Origin: Silene latifolia
Taxonomy: Eukaryota > Streptophyta > Magnoliopsida > Caryophyllales > Caryophyllaceae
NCBI RefSeq assembly: GCF_048544455.1
Contig: NC_133532.1
Coordinates: 13,890,948 to 13,954,947, forward strand
DNA: 64,000 nt
Direction: 5' to 3'
The position numbers were made by a program, and so were the translations under genes. Positions within the stretch are counted from its first letter, which is position 1; the number at the start of each line of letters is the position of its first letter. The notes beneath the pieces are model-generated. The model saw only the letters and a program-made list of their open reading frames with translations. It was not told the origin of the DNA and did not search any database. This document shows positions 38,474-49,620 of this stretch, one piece after another.

Positions 38474-38742
38474 CTACATTCTGCAGGGTAGATAACACAC
38501 CAATTTTGGCCCCCCTGAAGTAGCACCTAGTTCCATAGAGGTCTCAGAAACAGTCTCAACAGGCTCCAGTATCTCCCCTGGTTCCAAAGCCTGATACTTA
38601 TTGGTAAGAGGAACTGAAACATTCTGGGAAGAGGAAATAACTATATTATCCTGCAAAACTTCTCCAGGAATTTCTGTAAAAGTACCATCTAGGAAAGGGT
38701 CAGCATCATAAGGCAATGGAACCTCATTCAGCTTTTCCGCAT
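38474..38742 (-). pseudogene. LINE ORF1 3' remnant
   Basis: An open frame of 80 codons (38716-38474) rich in Glu, Pro and Ser (KYQALEPGEILEPVE) lies directly 5' of the ORF2 relic and at the LINE's truncated 5' end. Position and composition fit the C-terminal part of ORF1. No zinc knuckle remains. Confidence 0.45.
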
Positions 38743-38879
38743 TTTTTTAACTCCTCCGTTTGTTGAAAGTTATGACCCCGAGCGGGGTTGTATGCATGGG
38801 GAAGCGTGAGTTTTCTCCTTTAAGCCTCCTTTTCTTCATTGTTCACCTATAAATCACAAAACAAACATCATCAAGTCTA

Positions 38880-39250
38880 GTATTTTATTCTTAATTCTAC
38901 GAAAAACAGTAAATTGCGGAAAATTAAAAACAAGAAATAAATAAAAGCAAATAAAAAGTTTGGGTTGTCTCCCAAGAAGTGCTGGTTTAACGTCCCGCAC
39001 GACGTAAGAAGCTATTTGATCAAGTTTCATCGTTGCGCTTGCCATCACCCAAGCTCCATTTCATTGCTATCTTTGCATTCCGTAACCATTTGAAATTGTT
39101 CAAATAAAATTTTCTTTTCTTTTTGGCACTCTTAGTAATAGTGCCTCTAGCATTGTCACCTACAAAACAAACAACACCAATATCTTCCTCCAATGGATCT
39201 ATTAGCAAGGATCCAAGGGTAGTAGAGGCATTAGGAGAGTCCACAGTGCT
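38880..39250 (-). pseudogene. Gypsy post-protease tail, pol missing
   Basis: Frames continue from the protease (VDSPNASTTLGSLLIDPLEE at about 39240-39180), then within about 200 bp reach KPALLGRQPKLF (near 38980). I associate a 'GCACTTCTTGGGAGACAACCC' type phrase with the region after the coding part of large plant gypsy elements. RT, RNase H and integrase, normally between these points, are absent. Confidence 0.6.
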
Positions 39251-39254
39251 AAAT

Positions 39255-39569
39255 TGTAACACCCCACGTTAATTGAAGAGGTCCAGTGATAGGCTTAAAT
39301 GACTAGTGCTTAAAGAGATTAAAAGTACTACTCATGTCAACAAAGTGCACTTTCTTTTATGGTCATCCATGCAAAAGAACTCCACAGTTAAGCGTGCTTG
39401 GCTGAGAGTAGTCTTAGGATAGGTGACCTCCTGGGAAGGTTTCCGAGATGCGCATGAGTGAGGACAAAATACGCTATAAAGGACCCGTGTTGATTTGTGG
39501 GCCATGTACACAGCCTGGTGAGCTATCATAAGTAATTGCTCCCGACCCGGTTTGGGCCGGGGTGTTACA
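39255..39569 (+). mobile_element. Cassandra TRIM solo LTR
   Basis: 315 bp, from TGTAACACCCCACG to GGGCCGGGGTGTTACA, with perfect 5-bp target duplication TAAAT (39250-39254, 39570-39574). It carries a 5S rRNA-like segment, the hallmark of Cassandra elements. There is only one LTR and no internal part, so it is a solo LTR produced by recombination. It splits the gypsy protease region. Confidence 0.92.
39355..39455 (+). ncRNA. 5S rRNA-like pol III promoter segment within Cassandra LTR
   Basis: The A box AGTTAAGCGTGCTTGG (39386-39401), the intermediate element and the C-box region AGGATAGGTGACCTCC (39417-39432) match plant 5S rRNA closely, with small changes (for example TCCACAG for TCCGCAG). 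It is not a functional 5S gene, since the 5' part is diverged. It may be a live internal pol III promoter. Confidence 0.8.
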
Positions 39570-42051
39570 TAAATAAATAACAAGACTCTTGTAATACTGG
39601 GCTTCTAATGGTGTTGTTTTTGCTAATGGAGACCCAATCATCACCCACTTCTAATGTCAACCTCCCATTTTTTACATCAATTAGCGCACCCGCAGTGCAT
39701 AAAAATGGCCTACCCAATATAATTGGGGTTTGTGAGTCCTCGGCCATATCAAGAATGAGGAAGTCAACGGGTATGAAAAACTTGCCAACTTTGACGGGTA
39801 CATCTTCTAAGACACCTAAAGGTCGCTTTAAAGAACGGTCCGCCATTTGCAATGTGATACTTGTGCATTTTAAAGCACCCATGTTAAGTTTTTCACAAAT
39901 GGAATAGGGCATGACACTCACACTAGCACCTAGGTCGCAAAGGGCCTTATCAATGATATATATGCATAGTGCAAGGAATAGAATAGCTACCGGGGTCCTT
40001 AAGTTTCGGGGGGGGGGGGGGGGAATTATTTTGTAAGAGTGCACTACACTCTTCGGTGAAAGCAATGGTCTCAACCTCATTGAAGGATTGCTTCTTTAAG
40101 AGGATTTCCTTCATAAACTTTGAGTAGGAAGGGACTTGGGTAAGTAATTCAATAAATGGGACGGTGACTTGCAAATTCTTACAAACTTCCAAAAACTTAC
40201 CAAAATTACTTTCCTCCTTGTGCTTTGCTAGACGATGGGGAAACAGTACTTGAACAATTTCCTTTGGAGGAGCATCCTCCATATCTTTCTCTTTCACTTT
40301 CCCATTCTCAATGGGAACTTCCACCTTCTTAGAAACGACATCACTCTCTTTAGCATTAGGAGATACTTCCTCAACAATTACCTCGTCACTTCCTTTGGGC
40401 ATAGGGGACTCAACATTCTTGGCATCAAGCTTGCTCTTTATTTTCAGCATCAATAACCGATGAGGAAATGACACACGATCCTTAACAAGAGGCTCTTCAC
40501 TAGCCTTCTTTTTGTCATTTCCCTGAGGCTTAGGCTTTTTAACAACCACTTCGTCATCCAAAGTCATGGACGGCCCATCATAGCTTGTACCACTTCTCAA
40601 TGAAATAGAATTAACGGTCTCGTGTGGTTGTGTACCTTGGGGTGGTAGTTGACCGGTTTTCCTTTGAGAGCTAGAAGCAGCTAGTTGAGCCACTTGTTGC
40701 TCCAACATCTTGATTGAGGCATTGTGAACTTGATCATTCTTTTGGATATGAGCCAACAATTCTCTTTTCATTTGTACTATCAAGCCCTCAAGCTTTCCTC
40801 CCCCTTGGTTGTTTTGTTGGCCATTTTGACCTTGATTTTGTTGGTAATTTTGTTGAGGTGACCTTTGTTGGTTTTTATAACCCGGTGGAGGGTTATAATT
40901 TTGTTGTTGAGGGTCATAGGCATTTTTTTGTGGTGGGGGTTGAGGGTTAAGCACATTGTTGCTAGTATAAGACAAGTTCGGATGGAATTTTGAATTCGGG
41001 TTGTAAGTGTTGGAAAATGTACCCGGTGGATATGAACTTTGTCTTAGAGCTTGAAAAGCATTTACCTCTTCAATAGGAGTTCGGCAATGAGCGGTGTAAT
41101 GACCCGCACCTCCGCAACTATCACAAACAATTATTTGACTTGTTGAAGACACGACATTGAGTTGTTGTAGGGAATCTCTAGCATCTCTTTCCGCTAATTG
41201 TTGTTGGAGTAAGGCAATTTGAGCTAGCAATACGGAATTACCGGAGGATTCTTCTTTACCTTTGATTGGCACACTTCAGGAATTGACATATTGTGCATCA
41301 TGGACCGCCATAGATTCGATCATGGCATGAGCAATATAGGTGTCAATTTGATCAAACCGCCCATTGTTGGCGGAATCAAGAATCCTTCGGGACTCAGCAC
41401 AACATCCATTGTAGAATGTTATAGCTAGAAACCAATCATCTAACCCATGATGTGGGCATTGTCTTTATAACTCCTTGTACCTCTCCCAAGTTTCATATAA
41501 GCTCTCAAGAGCTTGTTGACGGAATCCGGTGATTTGGCTCCTCAAAGTTTGAGTTTTCTCCGGTGGAAAAAACTTTTGATAGAAAGTAAGAGCCAATGTT
41601 TCCCAATTGGTGATTCCCATGGTGGTGCGGTCAAGGTATTGATCCAAAGCTTGGCCTTGTCCTTCGAAGAGAAAGGGAAAAGTATTTCCCTTATTTGGGC
41701 TTGAGTGACGCCCATTTGACGGATCATGGAGCAATAATCGCAGAAATTTTGCACATGCAAATTGGGATCCTCCAAAGGACTTCCCCCAAATTGCTTCCTC
41801 TCCACAAGGCTAATGAAAGTCGGTTTGATCTCGGAGTCCGGCGCGGTAATTTGAGTAGTTGTGATACCGGCCGGAATCATGGTCGCGGTGGGCTTTGAGT
41901 GATCGGAAAGTTTCACCATCTTTTTAGTGGTAGATGGTGGTGGTGGTGGAGATGATGAACTTGAAACCTCCTCCTCTTCAAGAACTTTTAGATCGTCTAG
42001 GTAAGACTTTCTAGCACTATCAACTTGTACGGGAGAAGCGGCTTCTTTCAC
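39565..42051 (-). pseudogene. Gypsy gag-protease reading frames, broken
   Basis: From 42051: a gag N-terminal region, retrotransposon gag domain (TNWETLALTFYQKFFPPEK, RYKEL) ending at a frame break near 41465. A second frame 41272-39950 has a CCHC knuckle CDSCGGAGHYTAHC and a Gln/Asn/Pro-rich linker. A 16-base G run at 40008-40023 then shifts the frame into the aspartic protease (ALCDLGASVSVMPYSIC; ILGRPFL), 40080-39575. At least three breaks prevent one continuous product. Confidence 0.88.
40008..40023. repeat. G16 homopolymer at the gag/protease frame junction
   Basis: Sixteen G on + (C on -, coding for Pro). It lies exactly where the gag frame and the protease frame part. Confidence 0.9.
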
Positions 42052-42253
42052 TTCCTTTCAAAAACGTCGTCTTCTCCTAAAGGTTTTCTCGGGATCGGAA
42101 TCCGGTGAAAGTAATTCTCCACTACGAGAGGACATGGGCATAAGACAACAATTTCTAGAAAAAGATAAGTAACGGTCTCAAGGAACAAGTGTTCCTCAAG
42201 ACAAAAGAAAACAAGATAAAAATCGACAATTCAAAAAGTAATAAGACCGTGCT

Positions 42254-42272
42254 CCCCGACAACGGCGCCAAA
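42254..42272 (-). other. Gypsy primer binding site
   Basis: On - TTTGGCGCCGTTGTCGGGG lies three to four bases after the LTR end, the normal place for tRNA-primed minus-strand synthesis. Confidence 0.8.
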
Positions 42273-42275
42273 TTT

Positions 42276-44367
42276 TGATAGGCTTATCGTGTACCTATGC
42301 AAAGATAATTACCCTAAACACAAATTAATGTAGCAACAGGGGTCGAACATAAGGAGAAGGGAATTGCGTTGTGAAATGCTATGGAAAGATTTCAATCAAG
42401 ATCGATTTCGTTTTGGGTTTGTTTGTTGTTTTGTTGATGGCTAACAATTATAAAAATGTAAACTATATGATAAAAGGGAGTCTAGGGGAGTCGGGTCGCA
42501 CATGCAAAGGTAAAAATACTATTATGATAAACTTGGTAGTAATAACATTGTCAATTGTTTAGGCTTAGAGACACCCACCTTACGGTATTAGTGTCAACCA
42601 TAGACCGGGTCCTAGAGAAACTCCCGTCCATGACTAGGTCATCCTATTACAAATGCTTAGTCTAATTCAATTCCGTGCCTCTCGACTTTTATAACGAATG
42701 AACAAACTTAATCGATGAATAAGGCCTTTTAAACCTAGATTAAACGTGACGTTGCAAACATGTGATAGAAACAATTAGACAATATTATATCAACCTAATT
42801 TAACATTTTATATATTTGATTTTGCATGGCTTCCCTAGCCCCTAGACTAAGGAATTTAGCTACTCATATTAAAGTGTAAACTACAAACTTTATTAAGAGA
42901 AATGTTAAACATGCTAATGGAAATGATGTAAATTAAATAGTAAAGCATATAATATAGAAGGGTTATTTAATGACAATACTCCAAACTATTGGGGTGCTTC
43001 TTAAAATACTCTGAACTTTATTTTAACTACCAATATACCCAACTTTCACACTTATTCCCTTTTACTAAAACAGGTGGACGGGTTACCTGCTGAACCGGTT
43101 TATTTCTATTTTACCCCCTTTTTTTTTCCTTCACCTATTTTTTTTACTTTTGTTATGAAAACACCAACCCCTTTAATAGTCTTTCATCTCCAGAATGCCA
43201 AACCCCATTAATCTCTTCCAATTAATCCCTCTTTACCATCTCCATTCATATGACCATCATCTACCTCAACCTCCTTAGCTCCTCATCATCCTCCTTTAGC
43301 TCCTCATCATCATCTACCTCCACATTCGTCCCCAATTTCAAATCACCATCCGCTAAATCTCGCTTATCATCTCGATTTTCTCCAAACATCACTCATAATC
43401 CATTGCTTCTCTGACACAACCACCAAATCCTAGCCCTAACCCTAACCTAAATTCCGTGATTGTGCTTCTTCTCTCATATCATCATCAACAACAATCTCAG
43501 CAAGAACATCTTCAACACCATATCATTCGCCAAAAAAAAGAAGAAGAAGCTGCAGCGGAAACCTTCTTCTTCTCATTCTCACTCTCGTCCTCTATCTTCT
43601 TCTATGCATATGAATTAGCAGAAAGCGCGGCGAAATTAATGACGAAGTTACGGTACAAATTTTAGTGTTAGTTGTATCAGATTTGGTAATTAATGGTAAA
43701 CATAAGATCTGGTATTCTGGGTTTGTATTGTTTTTAAGGTTAATTTATTCCAACTTTAGTGTTTTTAAGGAGAGTGAGAATGAGAAAAAGAAGAAGGGCG
43801 AGTACATTGATAGTGCTTAATTGATATGAACACAATAAAAGCTCTCTATAGTTTGTTTTTTTAATGTATAGTTGTTGAGATTTGGTATTTGGTATTGTGG
43901 ATTTGTATGGTCATAAATTCAATTGGGTTAATTAGGATTGTTGTGGGTTTTTATCGATTTTTTGGTAATTTGAAGTTGGGGTTTCTGAAAATTTTAGAAT
44001 AGGGAGGAGGTAGGAGATGAAGATCATCTACAATGAAAAATGTGTTTTTTTTTACCTGCTATTACAAGTTAATAAATGCTCAATTCTATTAAAAGCGAAA
44101 GGGTGTAATAGTTGATTATATTGCCAGTTAAATTAGAGTTTGGAGTATTTTGAGAAGCACCCATATAGGTTGGAGTATTCTCATTAAATAACCCAATATA
44201 GAATTAAACTATGTGGTATAAAAGGACTAACGATGAAAACTATGTGAATATTATAATGAAAATGTAAATTAGCAAACTAGAAATAAAAATACCGTAATGG
44301 AAATGAACTTGTATTGCAAAGAAGAAAGTAGAACCAAATGTTTGAATATATAAATAACCAAGTGTTT
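42276..44367 (-). repeat. Right LTR (5' LTR of the - strand gypsy), interrupted and truncated
   Basis: 42276-42959 and 44204-44367 match the left LTR in order. The match ends at AGTGTTT (44367), leaving off the outer several hundred bases, so the gypsy target duplication cannot be tested here. Confidence 0.88.
42960..44194. mobile_element. Non-autonomous MULE with 9-bp target duplication
   Basis: Terminal inverted repeats of about 52 bp (GGGTTATTTAATGACAATAC... and its counterpart) differ at only a few positions. The 9-bp duplication AATATAGAA is at 42951-42959 and 44195-44203. The left LTR shows the empty site. The 1235-bp element has no transposase. A short frame (43456-43665) rich in Gln/Glu/Ser may be a captured host fragment, unrecognised. 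Confidence 0.92.
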
Positions 44368-44467
44368 AATACATGTTGTGAGTCTTTTCGTTGGTAGTGT
44401 TTGAACTATGTAATGGCTATTGTTGGTAGACTTGAGTTCCACTTGGATAATGGTTGTAATGTATAAA

Positions 44468-46586
44468 CTAGGTTTATGACCCGTGAGATTCACGGGTTTA
44501 TCTGTTTTAGTTTTGTTATTTTTATCGTATTGTTTATATTTGTCTGAGCAATTAGTTGATTCATTTAAAAAAATATAGTCATAAAATACATAAAAGTTAG
44601 TTGGTTAATGCCTTATTTCTTTTTCAATTTTGGTTTATTTTCAAAACTATATATTGTATTTTAGTTGTTTTTTTTATTAATATACTAAAAACATGTGGTT
44701 TTAAAAAAAGTTATCTTTCAATGAGTCCAATAATACATGACACCGTGTAAAAAAAATTTAAATGCTTAAGGTTGCTTTTTTATTGGATTGTATAGAATTT
44801 GTACTAAATTTTCTATATAAAAGTTTGAACGCCGCTTTGTCTTCCCGCACATAAAATTAGTAAGTAAAGACGAAAGGGCAAATTAATGTATAATGAATTA
44901 TTTCTCTTTTTTTTTCCATTTTTTTTAGAATCATAAATCTCACAATGTAATGAGCATAAAACATATAGAATTATAAGGTTTTTTATCTTCTCAATATTTT
45001 AATTGTCATAAATCATATAGTAGCATAGTTATGAACTTTAATAAATGCTAGTCTTACTATATCATCTATACCAATTTGTCAAAAATTCTAAATTTTATAT
45101 TTTTGCATAAATGATAAAATGAGTTAAATAATAGTCTACTACAAATCTCATTGCAATCTCTTTCTTTACGGCTGCCCAAAAAAAAAGACATGTACGCATA
45201 AATATTAGATAATAATTTACATTTAGCCATTATCTATATCAATAAAAAAAATTTGTCCAACTTGTTAAGAAGATTGAGATCCTCGCAACTCCTATTTCAT
45301 TATATGAGAGTTGCTTTTCAAAGGAAAAATGATGAATAAAAAAGAAACACATACCCAAATAAAACATATATTTGAAAGTTTTTGAAATACTAAATTTTAT
45401 TTATGAACCTAAAAACAGTTAGTCATTCACATTCATGTAGTCAATTTTGTAGTTAGTTTATAACATAGTATTGTGTGGAATAGAGGGAATATTTGTTTAA
45501 TTAATTATAGCATTTCTCTTCTTCAATTAGTCTTCTTTCTCCAATGAACTATCCCTAAAAAAAATCCACTGATTGATTAATAAAAAAACAAAATGGTGGA
45601 ATTTGATTTATGTAATATTCACCTTATCGTTATTAATTTAAGTTTTCCCTTAAATAATGTAAAAAATAGGGTATTGAATCATAAAGATGTAAGTATATTT
45701 ACCTATGAATAGCACAACTCCACAAATCTTGATAGCCCCTGAATGAGAACAAAACAACATATATGTGAAGGTTAAAAATGTGAAGATTACTTCATAACCA
45801 ATGGAACTTACAAATAAATAAATAAATTATTAATTTAAAAATGTGAAGATTACTTCATAACCAATGGAACTTACAAATAAATAAATAAATTATTAATTTA
45901 AAACCATAATACAATGATAAGAAAGATTATTGAAACATATATATAATTCTTTTGGTGATGGGGGTAAAAAAATATTCGTTTGAATTTCGGCTCACAAATG
46001 TTGTCTTCCATCAAACATTTATAGCCAAATGAGGATGCGTTTTATGACTTTTGGTTTTTTTATTATTACCAAATTTAATATATACATAAATATGTATAAA
46101 TGTTTTGACTTTTGAGCATTCATTTTCATTATTAGCAAAGTTAATATAGACATAAATATAGAGTAATGAGAAATGAAATATAAAAGGTTTACTTTTTTTT
46201 TTTCTTTTTTGCTTTTTAAAAAATTCACATTGTATGAGAATTGTGTAGGGAGTTATCTTACGAACTAAAAAATGGTAGATATTTTGTCTTCCCTTTTATT
46301 TATCTAGAAATTGAAAAGGGCAAAATTTAATTTATCTAGAAATTGAAAAGGGCAAAATTTAATGTTTGTTATATGCTAATTTATTTTTTAAGTAAATATT
46401 TTTAAATTTGTGTATCGTTTTAAATTGATCATTATACGAACATGAATTACCTTCTTAATTAAACATGTCACACTATATGAAGGATTGGTGACGTGGAATT
46501 TTGGTAATGCAAGGTGGCATTTAGTAAGGTGAGGTGGCTTTGTCTATGTGGCTTTTAAGGTTTACCCTTTTAATAATATTTATAGA
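44468..46586 (-). mobile_element. Helitron, - orientation (copy 2 of family)
   Basis: On - starts TCTATAAATATTATTAAAAG after a host A (46587 is T on +) and ends CTAG (44468-44471) before a host T. The hairpin ACCCGTGAGATTCACGGGT is at 44479-44497. No Rep/Hel ORF. It shares internal sequence with 25016-26818. Confidence 0.82.
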
Positions 46587-46732
46587 TATGTATGTGATAG
46601 AGGAAAACAGTCTTATGGGTATCAGAATGCTTGGCGAGTATATCTAGTGTCAGGGCGGATCTTTGATTACCCATAGCTTTTTAATATCTACTTAGTTAAA
46701 GTTTGTATTTTCATAGCTTGGCTTAATATGAA
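46587..46732. other. Spacer between two Helitrons
   Basis: About 146 bp of unassigned flanking DNA. Nothing recognisable. Confidence 0.4.
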
Positions 46733-47099
46733 CTAGTGTAGATCCCGCGCAAATGCGCGGCTTTTTAGATAATAATGTAAAAAGACATTAAATTTTATAT
46801 ATCAAATTGCGAACATGATTAAGCGGTGTAATAAGAGAGAATATTTGATAATTTTCACACTAAATAAGATTGACGTTTTAACTCAACCTAATTATATACA
46901 TTAGGGAGTATATTATTATACGATTACATTTATAAAAATATGACTTAATTATACAATAAAACTGAGCAACATATTTTGTCTCATGCGTATTATTAATGCA
47001 ATGACATAATATCCCATTAATGTGTGTTTACAAACTAAAATTTAGTAGTAATATCTCCTATTTATGGTATGTAATTAATATGATATAATTATGATATAT

Positions 47100-48240
47100 T
47101 GTGAAGAGTGAGGACCAATCATAGAGCATTTCAGTTGAGCGGGAAAATTTTAGAGAAATTTTATTCTCTTAGTAGTAGGAGGATTTGCCAATGCTACTCT
47201 GTAGTAGTTTCATACTTTTATATAGTATATCTCGTAGAATCAGACGTTCCATTAAGAGATTATATTATCTATATGATTCTGTCCTTTTCCGTGACCTATG
47301 ATTATTGCCAGATTTGTTAATATGAACGCTTTCTTGTTGCAGTGACAGTTTTTTTGTAGGACCAACCATTCCGACGATGGTAACTAATTATCAAAATTGG
47401 GTTATTGAGCTACTAAAAGTGTATCCTCCAACATATCCATGAATCTCGTGCACTTCAGAACTAGGTACCGTCCATATTATCCTCTGAATTACTGGTTGTG
47501 TCAGGGTTTTCATGATTGTGGAATTAGGTTCATTTCGAACTTTTCTTGGTCAATGAGCATTAGGGACCGAGTTATGATGCTAGACTTAGAAATAGATGGC
47601 GATAATAAACACTTGATAGTGAATGAGTAAATCATCAGGCTAACATTTGCTTGACGTAACAAATAGATGACGATAATAAACACTTGATAATGAGTGAGTT
47701 AATCGGGCCAACATTTACTACACCATGTTAATGAACTTAACATTGCTTTCCGTATCCGCAGTCTTAACATACTTTAAGCTTGGTCAAGTATTGCCTTATC
47801 TCTGAGATGAAATATAGCTTGCTTGTATAGTTTGTTATACATCACAGTCGTTGATTTTGAATGCATATTAGTTCTGTGCGCTTTGAGAGCGAATTCAGTC
47901 TGTCATAAGGTATATAAATTTTGTTGGGATAAGATCATATTGTGTTGAATTGAGATGCATTTATATTAACATATACTCGTCTTTGATAGTTAACAATCAG
48001 TTTTGCAATATATCCTTATTTTGACGTCTTTTTTTAAACTGGTTGTTTTAATTTTCGTACACATTTAACTACTGGTATGTTTATGGGTGAGCAGAAAGCT
48101 TTGCATATGGAACATATAATGTCAAGTCTCCATGATCAAATTTGGCAGGTCGGGAAACACGTGATGTATAAAATCAAGTCTAATGATGCTACTTGGATCA
48201 TGGAGAATATCGGGAGCTTCAATTGTCTGAGTAGAATATG
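47100..48240 (+). other. Unrecognised exon-like fragments inside the Helitron
   Basis: Short open frames at 47108-47320 and 47439-47630, and an exon-like block at about 48095-48150 (KALHMEHIMSSLHDQIWQ) bounded by AG and GT. They could be pieces of captured host genes or older transposon. No family recognised. Confidence 0.25.
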
Positions 48241-48324
48241 ATTATTTATTTTGTTTAGCTTTGAATATTAATGTTGATTTGTAATGGCAATTGTAATTAA
48301 TTATTATCTTTATAAAAAGTTTAC

Positions 48325-48637
48325 ATTCACCAGAAAAAATATATTGAAAATATATTTTTTTTAAAAGAAAATTAATTGAGAAACGATAACGGTTGTTAAA
48401 AAGTATCATAGCCTTTTATCAAATTATGGCTACGGTTTAACCTTAATAACCGTAGCCAAAAGTCACTTTAGGCTATGGTTTCCAGATATAACCGAAGCCA
48501 AAAGTCATTTTAGGCTACGGTTCCTAACCGTAGCCGTAAATACTTGATCTAAGGCAATGCCCCGATTTACTACGGTCGAGGACCGTAGTTTAAAGCCTCT
48601 TTAATTCGTAGCCAAAAGCCATTTTTGTACTAGTGAT
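48325..48637. mobile_element. Small CACTA element or end with subterminal repeats
   Basis: The right end, read on -, is CACTAGTACAAAAATGGC (48637-48620), a CACTA-type terminus. At least five GGCTACGGTT/AACCGTAGCC subterminal units lie at 48425-48615 in both orientations. A weak left partner CACCAGAAAAAA lies at 48328, but flanking trinucleotides do not match. Confidence 0.6.
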
Positions 48638-48639
48638 GG

Positions 48640-49620
48640 TTTGGCCTGATACCTACAGAAGATTTTGTGCTCGACATTTATGCAAGAATTTCAAGCGACA
48701 ATATCCTGGATTATTAATGTACAAACTGTTTTAGATGGTTCTAAATGCAATATCATTGTACACATTCAAGAAAGCTTTAGGGCAAGTTGTGTAACATGGA
48801 GGAATTGGTTTTGCAAGATGGTTTCTTGAATTGGGGGACAAAGAACAATGGGTTAAGCATAAATTTAGTCCAGAACTCTCATATGAAGATAACATAAGCA
48901 ATTTTATTGAGAGTTTTAATAGTACTCTTGGAGGGCATACTGGCATAGAACAAATCCAATTCCAAGTTTATTGAAGGTCAATGGTAGTGCAAAGCTTCGT
49001 TTACTTGAAATTTTTCAGTTTACGTACTATGAGTTTAATTAAATTCTCATGTGTGTTACATGTTAATAGATGTCAGAAAAATGACAATGGTAAGAACTAA
49101 GAAATGCTTCTAGACAAAAAGCAGCTCAATCATGGCCTGATGATGAAGTTTGTCCAAATTAAACATAGTAAAAAGGTTGAAAAGCTTTGATAAGAGTTAA
49201 GATTGTGTTATGTCTATACAAGTGGAAATGGTGAAGTTGAGGTTCGTGATGGTGGATTCCACTTCCATCTCTCTCGAGGACATGCTTATGTGGTCAGTGG
49301 CAGATAAGTGGGGTTCCCTGCAAACATGCCATTATGACAATTTTATAGGTAGAAGAGATCCAACAGACTATGTAACTGACTGGTTCTTTGTGAGAAGGTT
49401 CAAAGAAATATATGGGTTGTCCATTCATATCATAGTTGACAAAGTCCAGTGGCAAGTTTTTTATGTTCCTTACTTGGAACCTCCAACCCTAAGGAGGTTT
49501 ATTAGTAGGCCATTAAGAAATACAAGAAGAGAACCACAAGAAATAAAAGGGGTTTGTAACTGTCAAGTGTAAATAAATGTGGGTGCTTTGGACATAATAA
49601 AAAGAATTGCAGGGGTGGAT
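48640..49620 (+). pseudogene. MuDR-type transposase relic
   Basis: Frames give RRFCARHLCKNFKRQYPGLL, then GFARWFLELGDKEQW and NISNFIESFNSTLG, which fit the end of the MULE transposase catalytic domain. Later 49210-49570 gives FYVPYLEPPTLRRFISRP and RNTRREP. A CCHC knuckle follows, KCGCFGHNKKNCRGG (49573-49613), in another frame. Several stops and shifts make it dead. Confidence 0.75.

Larger units (their letters stand above)
34374..38742 (-). mobile_element. L1-type LINE inserted in the gypsy spacer
   Basis: 5'-truncated, read on -. A 16-bp target duplication TTTTCCGCATTTTTTT is at 34358-34373 and 38743-38758, and a poly(A) tail (T run on +) lies at the left. It holds the tail of ORF1 and a broken ORF2, and is itself interrupted by the MITE at 36261-36770. 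Confidence 0.85.
31209..44367 (-). mobile_element. Ty3/gypsy element, gag-protease only, nested insertions
   Basis: The LTRs are direct repeats: 31209-32723 complete (TG...CA on both strands) and 42276-44367 truncated and interrupted. On - the primer binding site TTTGGCGCCGTTGTCGGGG (about 42272-42254) follows the right LTR, and a purine tract GCTTGGGGGAGTTT lies just before the left LTR. Between them are gag and an aspartic protease, then long non-coding spacer. No RT, RNase H or integrase of gypsy type is present. The element therefore would need proteins from a relative. The LTRs are still very similar, suggesting a fairly recent insertion. Confidence 0.85.

Noticed and set aside
39355-39455. 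Functional 5S rRNA gene
   Set aside because: The 5' third is diverged and it lies within a retroelement LTR with target duplication; it is the Cassandra 5S-like segment.
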